A stretch of DNA of 64,000 nt from Takakia lepidozioides. Lineage: Eukaryota > Streptophyta > Takakiopsida > Takakiales > Takakiaceae. Positions 1 through 8,880 of this stretch are shown piece after piece (position 1 is the first letter of the stretch; every line of letters begins with the position of its first letter). A program made the position numbers and the translations under genes. The DNA lies in assembly GCA_030704615.1 (NCBI GenBank), contig CM060734.1:19284001-19348000 (forward strand). The letters run 5' to 3'. A model generated the notes under the pieces. That model was given only the letters and a program-made list of their open reading frames with translations, had not been told where the DNA came from and made no database searches.

Positions 1-890
1 GCCGGGGGCGAGGTGGAGCAGCCCAGAGGGGACGAGGTGGCCAGCCACGAGGTGCAGGCCAAGGGCAAGCTCAACGTGGCCAAGGACGCGGAGGTCAGGG
101 TGTTGACCAAGGCATGGCCAACCGGCTTCAGCAGCTAGAGCAGAGGCTCGCTGCCATGGCTACAGCTCAGGTGGTACCGGCTCTAAGGCCGGATGGTCCA
201 CCTCCTGCTCCTGAGGGAGGAGATATGGGAGGCATGGGATTCATGTGTGGAGCAGCACTACCACTAGTGCAGGTGGAGTCTGCTGCAGCCGTGACTCGAG
301 GAGCAGCACGAGTTCCTGAGCCACGAGGTGCAGAGGTGGAGTTGGATCCACAGCGTGGGGAGGCAAGCCGTCAGGCTAGGCTTCCTCAGTCATTCACATT
401 GGCGGAGACAGTGTCGACGCCATCCATGGCACCTAGTTCTCGCCCGACTGTTACCGAGGCGGAGGTTACTATGCCATTGGGGAGCTACACGGGTAGCACC
501 ACTACCTAGTGTTGTCAAGGCTACGGCAGCTAGTGTGCTGCTAGGAGCGGCCACATCTGTGTGCCAGGCTCCATTGTTCTCGGCTACCATGATTGCGACG
601 CCGGGGGTAAGACCAGCTGAGGTGTTCAGGCTGGCAGCTACACTCTGTGAGAGTGGGGAGGTTACTTCATCTTCTGCGGAGATAGTAGGAGGTGTAGTGC
701 CGGAGGGATCCTCGGATTTGAGGGTTAAGACTGCCACGGCGGCGCCATGGCAAGCTGCAGCTGCCAGGTTGATGGAGCTGCCAGCTAGGCCAGCCATTGA
801 GCGCGCCATGGTGACACCTGGAGTTGTCATGTTAGACAACCAGGATGGCATTTTCTGTTTGAGTGGACCGGCAGGCAAGAGGTACCGGCC
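1..890 (+). pseudogene. gag-like / linker region of the retrotransposon, frame-shifted
   Basis: No zinc knuckle or capsid motif is visible. The reading frame is open in overlapping pieces: frame 1 at the window edge, frame 3 from about 114 to 509, then frame 1 from about 500 to 927. The encoded sequence is low in complexity, rich in Ala, Gly, Pro, Val and Thr, with a short heptad-like stretch (NRLQQLEQRLAAM). Its place directly before the protease suggests the C-terminal gag or a gag-protease linker. This is inferred from position only. Confidence 0.5.
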
Positions 891-1400
891 ACTGCGATCT
901 TGTTGGACTCGGGAGCTCAGCCACTGATGCTGGGCAGAGCTGCTATTGCAGGCTTGGGCCTCACGGAGGCGGATATGGAGCCTTGTCCTTTCCAGATACA
1001 GACGTCTCTGGGAGGATCGGAGCAGGCTCGGGGCATGACACGGCATGAGTTGGCTATCAGACTACGGCCGGATCACCCTACAGATGGCTCAGTGATGCGA
1101 GCCAAGGCCATTGTGACAGACGCAGTCTCATACGATGTCCTGGTTGGTGGGGCAGTGTTGTACCCCATGGGCTTCACCCTGGATTTTTGGGAGGAGTCAG
1201 CTTCCTATAGGCCTGCATGGCAGTCAGGGGAGGGCCGGCGTGTGCAGCTCCCTGTGACGTTCATAGGAGGAGTTGCGGTTGCCCAGCGAGGCAAGATGCC
1301 GACACTAGCAGCATTCACAGCGGCAGTGAATTGGCCTAGAGAGTTGCTTGAGGGCAATGCTCATTCAGAGGATGTACCACCTCCGGGAGAGCAGGATGAC
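891..1400 (+). CDS. Retroviral-type aspartic protease domain
   Basis: The translation contains LLDSGAQPLMLGRA, the DSGA active-site motif of retropepsins. About 80 residues later comes SYDVLVGGAVLYPMG, matching the hydrophobic (I/V)LG segment that closes the fold. The enzyme would act as a homodimer to cut the element polyprotein. The frame continues without a break into the methyltransferase, so protease and methyltransferase are one reading frame until about 1860. Upstream, the preceding gag-like frame overlaps it by about 30 bases, so the junction needs a frameshift or is a defect. Confidence 0.8.
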
Positions 1401-1599
1401 ATGTATGGTATGGCGGAGTTGCCTACCATGGTTGCTCAGACTCCATTGTGGGGCACGAGCAAGGATTTGCAGCGGGATGCTGATCGACGGGTGCAACAAG
1501 CCTGGGTGGAGGCTTTTGTACCGTCAGGAGAGGAGGAGAGTGTGGGGATTGCACCAGGACCACCTCAATTGTCTCCATTGGACACCACACCTATTGTGT

Positions 1600-2869
1600 G
1601 GCAGTCTCCGGATGAAGGCATTTGTCTTCTGGACTTGTTTGGTGGGATCAGCACCGGATTGGCTGCTGTGTTACAGGCAGGTGTACGAGTTCGGTGTTAC
1701 CTGTATGTGGAGAGGGATGAGACTGCACGACGCGTTTCACTTCGCCATGTTGCTCAGTTGGTGCAGCGGTACCCTGAGTTGTTGTCGGTGTCTGCAATTC
1801 GTGGATATCAGCAGGCCTTGCCAGCAGACATTTCGTTGCTGGGGGCGCAGGATTTGGAGCGGGTTTGGCTCCATTGATCTGGTAGTGGCAGGTTGGCCCT
1901 GCCAAGGGCATTCATCAGCCGGGCATGGCAATGGATTGCGAGACTCGAGGTCGGGTCTGTTTTGGGAGATGGTGCAGGGTTTTGCGCCACTTGCAGCTTC
2001 ATCAAGCTGTATCTCCAGCATACATCTTGGAGAATGTGCCACTGATGGGCAATTCTCGGGCCAGGGTGATGGCCAGTGTGCATCAAGTCCGGTCGTGGCT
2101 TGGGTCAGCAGTGTTGCTGGATGCAGCTACAGTGGGGTCACGGGCTCATCGTCCACGGCTATGGTGGACTAACATGATGCCACCCGCACTGCTCAAGCGT
2201 GCATTTGATGGGGTGCAGCGGCCAGCACATCTCACAGTGGATAACATTCTGGACACAGGGAGGCAGTCTCAACGTGTGAGACACGATGACCGTTCGCCTT
2301 TGGCAGTGGTCAACAAGGTGGGTCAACCACGAGCAGCATTACCTACACTGCTCAGCTTCCCAGGATCGCATGCTTTCCGGGATAGTGGACCTGGCCTCCT
2401 GTGGGATGCTCAGTTGCAGCAGTTAGTGGAGCCTAATGCTGACGAGCGTGAGCGGGCAATGGGTTTTACCACTGGTACCACGGCGGTGTCGTCTCTTTCT
2501 GAGGCATCACGTCGTCAAGTGTTGGGGCAAGCAATGGATCTCAATTGCTTGACCTGGATTATCAGCTTGGCTCTAGCTGAGCAACGCAGAGTGCGGAATA
2601 CACTTCCCTCAATGGTCTCTCTGCCTACCGAGACGGTACAGGCAGTGAGTGGGGGCGAGCATATGAGGACCACGGGGTGCATGCATCCATGGCACACGTG
2701 GGAGGTGCTCGAGGTTCAGAGGGAGTTGGCAGCCAAGGCGGCTGTGATGGATGAGGTTGGGGATTCTTCTCGAGTTGAGGAGGTCCTCAAGGATGAGATG
2801 ATGGGGCAGGATGATGCCTTGTCATTGACTGAGCAGGTAGGGAGTACTGCTCAAGAGGTTGCAGCATAG
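1600..2869 (+). CDS. DNMT3-like cytosine-5 DNA methyltransferase domain inside the retrotransposon
   Basis: The C5-methyltransferase motifs appear in order. Motif I is LLDLFGGISTGLAAVLQAG. The acidic motif II is YLYVERDE. The catalytic Pro-Cys loop is VVAGWPCQGHSSAG. Motif VI is YILENV. Motif VIII is SRAHRPRLWW, after a DAATV stretch like the DAKEV of DNMT3. The C-terminal ERERAMGF and RRQVLGQAMD fit motifs IX and X. Spacing and the AHR-R-(L/Y)-W element resemble DNMT3 more than DNMT1. It would transfer methyl from S-adenosylmethionine to cytosine C5. Two single-base frame changes, near 1862 just before the Pro-Cys loop and near 1980 before ENV, break this copy. The PCQ cysteine is preserved. 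Confidence 0.85.
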
Positions 2870-2875
2870 CAACCA
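2867..2875 (+). other. In-frame UAG in a CAR-YYA context between methyltransferase and RT
   Basis: The methyltransferase frame ends at TAG (2867-2869). The same frame then stays open through the reverse transcriptase. The next six bases are CAACCA, which fit the CAR-YYA consensus known to promote stop-codon readthrough in plant cells. This may be a programmed readthrough site that sets the ratio of protease-methyltransferase to polymerase products. A chance nonsense mutation in a decaying copy is the alternative. Confidence 0.45.
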
Positions 2876-4375
2876 CGGGACGCGTCCTCTACCTCTAAGC
2901 CCACTGGACTTAAGGTTGTAGTTACGGAGGACAATTGGGAGCCTGACATTGGACCCATTGTCACCGGAGGAGAGAGACGACGTATACGGCGGTTCCTGAG
3001 GGCTTACAGGAATTGCTTTGCCTTCAGTTTGAAGGACTTGGGAGCACTGAAGGGTCAAGAGATCCGTATTGAGTTGGCCACTGACACGCCAATCTTTCGG
3101 AGACCCTATAGATACAGTGACATGGAGAGGTCTTTGATTCAGATGAGGACTCAAGATCTCTGGGAGGCAGGTTTGGTGGAGCTCTCTGGTGGAGAGTATG
3201 CTTCAGCCACAGTGATGCCAGCCAAGAAGGATGTCTATGGCAATTGGACGGAGAGACGTATGTGCGGTGATTACCGGCCTGTAAATCGTCAGACCAAGTC
3301 CGATAAGTATGCCATGCCAACACCAGAGGAGATCTTTGATGCCATCGGGCATGCTAAGGCCTTTAGCACTTTGGATTTACGATCCGGATATCACCAGTTG
3401 CCAATCAAGGAGGCGGACAAGCAGAAGACGGCATTCTGGGGGATCAATGAGCACGGCAAGGATTGCCTATATCAGTGGCGGTTCTTACCATTTGGGCTTA
3501 AGAATGCTCCTGCAGAGTTTCAGAGAGTCATGGATAGGATTCTAGCAGGGGTGGACTTTGCTCGGTGCTACATAGATGACATCATCATCTTTAGTGTTAC
3601 GATGGAGGAGCATGAGAGACACCTTCAGGTGGTATTGGAGCGCTTGAGAGCGCACGGATTGAAGTTGCATCCGGGAAGTGCAGTTTTCCACAACCAGATT
3701 GAGTATCTGGGTCACATGATATATCCTGGAGGATTGGGGGTACAGCAGACTAAGGTAGAGGCCATTGCACAAATTCCACGCCCCACGGATGTGAGCCGAG
3801 TTCGAGCTTTCATGGGTTGGCAAACTATTATAGACGGTTTGTCAAGGGATTTAGTACCATTGCAAAGGCTCTAACCAAGCTGACCAAGGTGGACCAGGAG
3901 TGGCAGTGGGAAGATGAGCAGGAACGAGCTTTTCAAGAGCTCAAGGCGAGGTTGACCTCGGCGCCTATCTTGAGACGACCTATCAGGGGGCGTCCCTTTC
4001 AGCTGCATACGGATTGGAGCATGCTGGGGCTTGGAGCGGTGCTCACACAGGTGGATGATGAGGGAAGAGAGTTCGTAGTGGCTTACGCTAGCCGCTCGAA
4101 CAACGCTGCAGAGGCTAAGTACAGCTCATATGAGGGAGAGTGCTTAGCTGCAGTGTGGGCCGTGGCACACTTCAGGTGCTATCTATACGGCAATCTTTTC
4201 ACCCTTGTCACGGATCACCAGCCACTCAAGTGGTTGATGGAGTCAGACAAGCTTACAGGGAAGCTTGCACGGTGGGCACTTATACTCCAGGAGTATGACT
4301 TTCAGGTTGTGCATCGACCGGGTTTGGTCAATCGGGATGCGGATGGATTGAGTCGCAATCCATGCATGAGCCAGC
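2870..4375 (+). CDS. Reverse transcriptase and RNase H
   Basis: The frame is open from directly after the UAG. RT motifs include PAKKDVYGNW, MCGDYRPVNRQT, FSTLDLRSGYHQ, LPFGLKNAPAEFQ and the catalytic YIDDIII, then IEYLGHMI. RNase H follows, with the catalytic acids in QLHTDWSMLGLGAVL, YSSYEGECLAAVWAV, LVTDHQPLKWL and NRDADGLSR. These are Ty3/gypsy-type sequences. One base is missing near 3825 (frame shifts within a conserved LANYYRRF-type stretch), which splits RT from the RNase H frame in this copy. All catalytic acids remain. Confidence 0.93.
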
Positions 4376-4559
4376 AGGATGACACTGGAGCTCGGTGGCA
4401 TGGTGAGACGGACGAGGAGATGGTGCCGGGATGGCACGCATCTGCATTTTTGTGTATCTTGGCATCGGGAGGTCAGATTGGACCTACAACAGGGATGACT
4501 GTAGACGGAGTGTCTGAGGACCCTGAGGCTAGTGATGAGCTAGGTGGTGCCAGAGATAT

Positions 4560-5845
4560 ACATGAGGATTCGGCTGTGTTGGACTACCTCCGCACGGGAG
4601 ACACGGCAGCCATTGTGACTGCCAGGGAGAGGGATCGGATCCTGCAACGAGCCAAGAGGTTCAAGTGGGAGGGGATACACCTACTTCGAGTGTGGGAGGA
4701 TGGTTGGGTGAGGATTGTGCCTCACCCCACACAGCGTGCACGGTTAGTGCGGCATGCCCATGAGGAGTTGGGGCATTTTGGAGTGCGACGCACTCACAGT
4801 TTACTGCAGGGGCAGTATTGGTGGCGTGGTATGCATACAGAGGTGCAACAGTTTGTGGCTAGGTGCATGGTGTGTGACAGGGTGCGTGCTTCATTCAACG
4901 CCCCTACACCACAGTTGCATCCTTTACCTATCATGGGATTGGGCTACAGGTGGAGTCTTGACTTCGCAGGACCGTTGCCACTGACTATGCGCCACCACAG
5001 ATATGTGTTGGTGATGGTGGAGCACTTCTCCAAGTGGATTGAGTTGGTTCCATTGCCTGACAAGGCTAGTGAGGGGGCTGCGTATGCATTCTTGGATCGT
5101 GTGCTTAGCCGATTTGGTGCTCCAGCTGAGGTACTCACGGACCAAGGGAGAGAGTTCTTGGGGTTTCAGGCTTTGTGTGATAAAGCCTTGATAGACCACC
5201 GCACCACTTCTCGGGATCATCCTGAGGCCGATGGCTTAGCAGAGAGAATTGTTCAGATGGTGAAGAGGGGTTTGCGCAAGTATGGCTTGCAGAAGGGACA
5301 CCTAGGAGATTGGGATCTTCAGGTTCCTTGGTTAGCCATGGGCTACAGGTTCAGCAAACAAGCATCACTTGCCTCCTTCTCACCATATTTCCTTCTCTTT
5401 GGCCGAGAGCCGGATTTGCCTGCAGCCATTCGTAGGGACACTGCTCAAGTCCTTAACCTTGACGATCCGGACGTGTGGGTACGTGCATGTGATCAGCGTG
5501 CAGAGTTGTTCAAGAAAGTCATGCCCATGGCTTTTGAGAACCTTGCCATTGCACAGCACCGTGATACGTTGAGGTATGCCACTATACGTGGTGGAGGATA
5601 TCGTCCTGGGGTTCGGAGGTTTAGCCCTGGTGACTATGTTTATTTGCAGCAGACTGCTCCTACGACTCTGGATGTTACTGCAGGGCGTGTTATTCTGAGG
5701 GTTCGAGAGGTGTTGCCCTCAGGGGTCCTGATCTTAGAGGGTCGGGATGGCATGACTTGGAAAGACCATGTGCGTAATTGTGCGCCATGTCACCTTCCCA
5801 ATGTCGATGGCAGAGTTGACCCAAACTTGGCAGTGGTACCTGCAG
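4560..5845 (+). CDS. Integrase with H2C2 zinc finger and DDE core
   Basis: This segment continues the RNase H frame. The N-terminal zinc finger shows HAHEELGHFG and, about 30 residues on, CMVCDR. The catalytic triad is visible as WSLDFAGPL, LTDQGREFLG and HPEADGLAERIV. The core is followed by a region ending in FSPGDYVYLQQ, typical of the gypsy integrase C-terminus (GPY/F-like). The enzyme would insert element cDNA into the host chromosome. The frame is intact to the stop at 5997. Confidence 0.93.
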
Positions 5846-5997
5846 GTTTGAGGTGCATGCTCTGTGGGTCTGCCAAAGGGGCAGCCACCATGCTGGTGTG
5901 TGATCGGTGCTCAAGGGGTTGGCATATGGGATGCTTGACACCACCTCTTGAGAAGGTGCCTGACGGAGATTGGTTGTGTCCACACTGCTTGGGATAG
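5846..5997 (+). CDS. PHD finger at the integrase C-terminus
   Basis: The last about 48 residues carry a PHD-type C4HC3 zinc ligand pattern: CMLC, then CDRC, then WHMGC, then CPHC before the stop. The WH-x2-C and W-x-CPHC signatures are those of PHD fingers, which bind histone H3 tails. Many gypsy chromoviruses carry a chromodomain here. Here the PHD finger takes its place, so it may target integration to a chosen chromatin state. That role is inferred. Confidence 0.85.
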
Positions 5998-6245
5998 TGG
6001 CAGTGGACATGACTGGAGGCAGCTAACAAGACATGGGAGGCCAAGCTCATAGGAGTCAATACATGAGATCCCAAGCTCAAGTTCACAGGTTGCAAGACGG
6101 CGACTAACGATGGGGCAACTCTTGCACCCGGCCTCTTGATCTATCGAGTTTGAGTGTAGTAGGGATAGTGGTGGAGGACTTAGTGAGGCTATGGTCACTA
6201 TCACATCTTGTGGCTACCTGGACTTAGAGGGACCTAAGCACCAGC

Positions 6246-6257
6246 TAGGGGGGCGAT
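6246..6257 (+). other. Polypurine tract
   Basis: A run of G (CTAGGGGGGCG) lies immediately before the TGTG start of the LTR. This is the expected plus-strand primer site of an LTR retrotransposon. It also supports 6258 as the LTR boundary. Confidence 0.6.
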
Positions 6258-6963
6258 TGTGTGGACTAGCGACTGCCATAGTGGGCAGCGTAGTGGCAGC
6301 CTAGTGACTGACTAGTTGTAGTCTAGTGGTTGGACTAGTGGTTGGACTAGTGGTAGACTAGTGGTATACTAGTGTGTGGTGTGCACATGTGTTGTGTGGT
6401 TTTGGACAGCGATGTAGTTGTGTAGCGATATGTATGCGCACGACAGCTGTCAAGTTATTTTACCACTAGTGTGAAACTAGCTAGGAAATAGCTAGCTTTT
6501 ACATATTGACATTTGGGATTGGCCCAAGTGTCAATCCAGGGGTCAAGGCAGATTTAGGCCCTGGAGTGGTTATCTTCACGGCAAGCGCGGGAGGCTCATC
6601 TTTCTCGAGTTGAGCCTCACCGCGCCTAGCTATGGCGCCGTAGTGTGGATTCCCCATGGCGTGGGGTGCACTTGGCTTGACTTGTATTTGAGTGATGAGG
6701 TTATATATGCATGAGTTTATGCTTCAGCTTTGTGAGCTCGCATGAGCTGAAGCTTGTATTCTTCTTCTTTATCATTGTGTGGACTAGCGACTGCCATAGT
6801 GGGCAGCGTAGTGGCAGCCTAGTGACTGACTAGTTGTAGCCTAGTGGTTGGACTAGTGGCTGGACTAGTGGTAGACTAGTGGTATACTAGTGTGTGGTGT
6901 GCACATGTGTTGTGTGGTTTTGGACAGCGATGTAGTTGTGTAGCGATATGTATGCGCACGACA
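6258..6963 (+). repeat. 3' LTR with 188-bp direct repeats at both ends
   Basis: The LTR begins TGTGTGGACTAG and ends GCGCACGACA. A TATA-like element (TTATATATGCATG, near 6701) suggests the U3/R transition. The first 188 bases (6258-6445) recur as the last 188 (6776-6963) with about two differences that I can count. The central part shares motifs with the solo LTR at 16.4-16.76 kb: GGCTCATCTT, TTGAGCCTC and TTGGCTTGACTT. Both end in GCACGACA, which supports 6963 as the element end. The 5' LTR needed to confirm this is outside the window. Confidence 0.75.
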
Positions 6964-7397
6964 TCATGGTTTGTGTTGAGGGTTTGGTTTTGTCTGCTGT
7001 TGGTTTTGTGTTTTCTGGTTTTGGGTTTTTGGCGGGTTGCAAATGACGGATTAGGGTTTCAGCAAGCTTTTATAATCCTAATTTTAATTGTCATCCAGTT
7101 TTGCCAAATATTCACCGGCTTTTTTGCCAACCCAAATCCACCGTAGCCTACTCTACTCGTAGGTCACCGTAGACCTTTTCGATGACAGTATTCATAGAGC
7201 CACATTAAACTTCATGAGAAGTACAGAGTGGAGGTACCTGTGAATGTGTGCACCAGAGGCAGAAAAAGGGATGCCATGACCCCAGGAAAAACATTGAGAA
7301 TATCCGACCTCAGTGCTGTAAGAGGAGTTATGATGTTTCATAGTTTATAACGAAATTGGGTAACGAAAGTTAATGACGAATGGGATTGCCGGTGAAC

Positions 7398-7423
7398 GAA
7401 CCTCCACTTATAAAGCGAGGTTC
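7398..7423. repeat. Short inverted repeat GAACCTC/GAGGTTC, copy 1
   Basis: Arms GAACCTC and GAGGTTC enclose CACTTATAAAGC. This copy holds the TATA-like element of the ORF at 7477. Confidence 0.6.
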
Positions 7424-7476
7424 ACCCCTTCCTTATAGCACGTTGTTTCCTCCTGTGATTTCCATGTGATGGCAGT

Positions 7477-8277
7477 ATGAAACCACGGAGCGTGGGTGGG
7501 GAACCGGTTGCGGAAGTTGGGGACATTCGTGGACGGGGGCACTTTAAAAGGCGCAGGAGTCGGAGTCCTCTAGGATTCCAGGAATTATGTCACAACTCTG
7601 GCCAGGTAAAAAATCTGTACAATCCGGAGGGCCCAAACAAGACAGCTGTACATGAAAATCTGGATATCACCGGTTGCGGGTCTACCCATATCGCCAGAGT
7701 GACCTTTCCATCAGGGTCCAATGTCTTTAGTCATGATGACAGATCGTGCGGAATCCAACCCTACAAATCGGAAGATGACTTCCCTGGAACAGGGAAATCC
7801 TGTTCAGTAAAAAACCCCAAGTTTTCGTATTCCCCGGGAAATACTCCATATTCACCAGAAAGCAATGGAACCACGAAGGAGACTCCAACGGCAGGATATC
7901 TGGCATCATCTCCTGGATACAGTCCTCCGTCTCCAGACTCCCCTGTACACGCCTCAGGCTCTCCTGGCTATTCGTCTGCGTCGCCAGAATACTACCCTGG
8001 ATCTCCGAGCTCTTCCCCTGTAGAATACACCCGTGCAGACTCTTCCCCTGAGACCAGTAGGACAATTCGAGAGACTCTTCATGAACTATACCCTGCAGAT
8101 AACTATGACACTGACTCTCCTGCCTACTCCACCGGTTCAGTAGAATACGTTCTTGGGTCTCCGAGCTATACCCCTCCAGATTACTCCCCTGAGACTCATC
8201 GGGCGATTACTGAGACCCTCCTTCGTTACAAACATGAAACAATGACCAATATTGAATTTGTGCGGAAGGCATATTAG
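7477..8277 (+). CDS. Ser/Pro/Tyr-rich ORF with RNA polymerase II CTD-like repeats
   Basis: A 266-residue ORF starts about 65 bases after a TATA-like CTTATAAAG (near 7408). Residues 1-100 are basic then mixed, with an RRRSRSP stretch. From about residue 115 it holds degenerate YSP repeats: FSYSPGNTPYSPES, GYSPPSPDSP, SPGYSSASPEYYPGSP, SPAYSTGSVEY and SPSYTPPDYSP. These resemble YSPTSPS heptads of RPB1. A unit with SPET-x-R-x-I-x-ET-L occurs twice, a tandem duplication. No catalytic domain is seen, and no larger subunit sequence lies upstream. It may be an independent phospho-scaffold-like protein, or the first exon of the decayed gene downstream. Confidence 0.5.
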   Translation: MKPRSVGGEPVAEVGDIRGRGHFKRRRSRSPLGFQELCHNSGQVKNLYNPEGPNKTAVHENLDITGCGSTHIARVTFPSGSNVFSHDDRSCGIQPYKSEDDFPGTGKSCSVKNPKFSYSPGNTPYSPESNGTTKETPTAGYLASSPGYSPPSPDSPVHASGSPGYSSASPEYYPGSPSSSPVEYTRADSSPETSRTIRETLHELYPADNYDTDSPAYSTGSVEYVLGSPSYTPPDYSPETHRAITETLLRYKHETMTNIEFVRKAY

Positions 8278-8576
8278 GCTGCGAAATATGATAGCAAAAT
8301 AGGATTATGGATGTTCCTTGTAGGATTTTACGTTTTCCTGTAGGATGATGTATTGATTGGTGAAACAAGCCTCTTTTTATACAAATGTTTTCGAACATTA
8401 CTGTTTGTCATTGTCATTGAGTTTTTTTCAAAGACATTGGAGTTGTTCAGAATGAAAATGTTTCCCAACTTTACTGCTTATCATTGCCATTGACTTTCTT
8501 GGAATTCTGATAGACTTTCTAGTTATTCTGATATCCAGAATAATAACTTCTTCTTTTTCTAAGGTCAAATTCTCCA

Positions 8577-8600
8577 AACTTCCACTGCACAGTGGAGGTT
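8577..8600. repeat. Short inverted repeat, copy 2
   Basis: AACTTCCACTG and CAGTGGAGGTT arms with a CA spacer and one mismatch. Same core as the other copies. Confidence 0.7.
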
Positions 8601-8880
8601 ACATAAATCGGTCTGTGGAGTCTGAACATGGATTACACAATTTTCATACCTCTGACACAAATGTTTGTTGTTTTCTGATCAAAGTTCCCACTCCCCAGGA
8701 CTACGTTGTTGGAATGTGCAAAGAGATGTGGACAATTCATATGTCGTCAGTCGCCAAATTTCAAAACACAACACCTCGCCATTTTTAAGCTCTACCCAGA
8801 AGTGACGGAGTGGGGCATCGTCCCCGTGGGTACACCTCCTGAGCACAAACTGACCTTCCAATTTAAAGATTGGTGCTGAA

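Larger units (their letters stand above)
1..6963 (+). mobile_element. Ty3/gypsy LTR retrotransposon carrying a DNA methyltransferase and PHD finger (5' part outside window)
   Basis: Domains run in the order gag-like, aspartic protease, cytosine-5 DNA methyltransferase, reverse transcriptase, RNase H, zinc-binding integrase and a C-terminal PHD finger. A G-rich polypurine tract and a 3' LTR beginning TGTG follow. Reverse transcriptase before integrase is the Ty3/gypsy order. The coding sequence changes frame near 480, 890, 1862, 1980 and 3825 and has one in-frame UAG at 2867. This copy is therefore either an ageing element or carries single-base assembly errors. The 5' LTR and start of gag lie before the window. 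The methyltransferase between protease and RT is an accessory domain. Elements with captured methyltransferases have been reported in charophyte algae and dinoflagellates. Confidence 0.93.

Noticed and set aside
390-1046. Long minus-strand ORF opposite the gag/protease region
   Set aside because: It is antisense to the retrotransposon frames and shows no domain; a shadow frame.
6774-6967. TCAT on both sides of the second 188-bp repeat as a target-site duplication of a separate element
   Set aside because: Only four bases, and the shared LTR end with the 16.7 kb solo LTR explains the boundary without a separate insertion.
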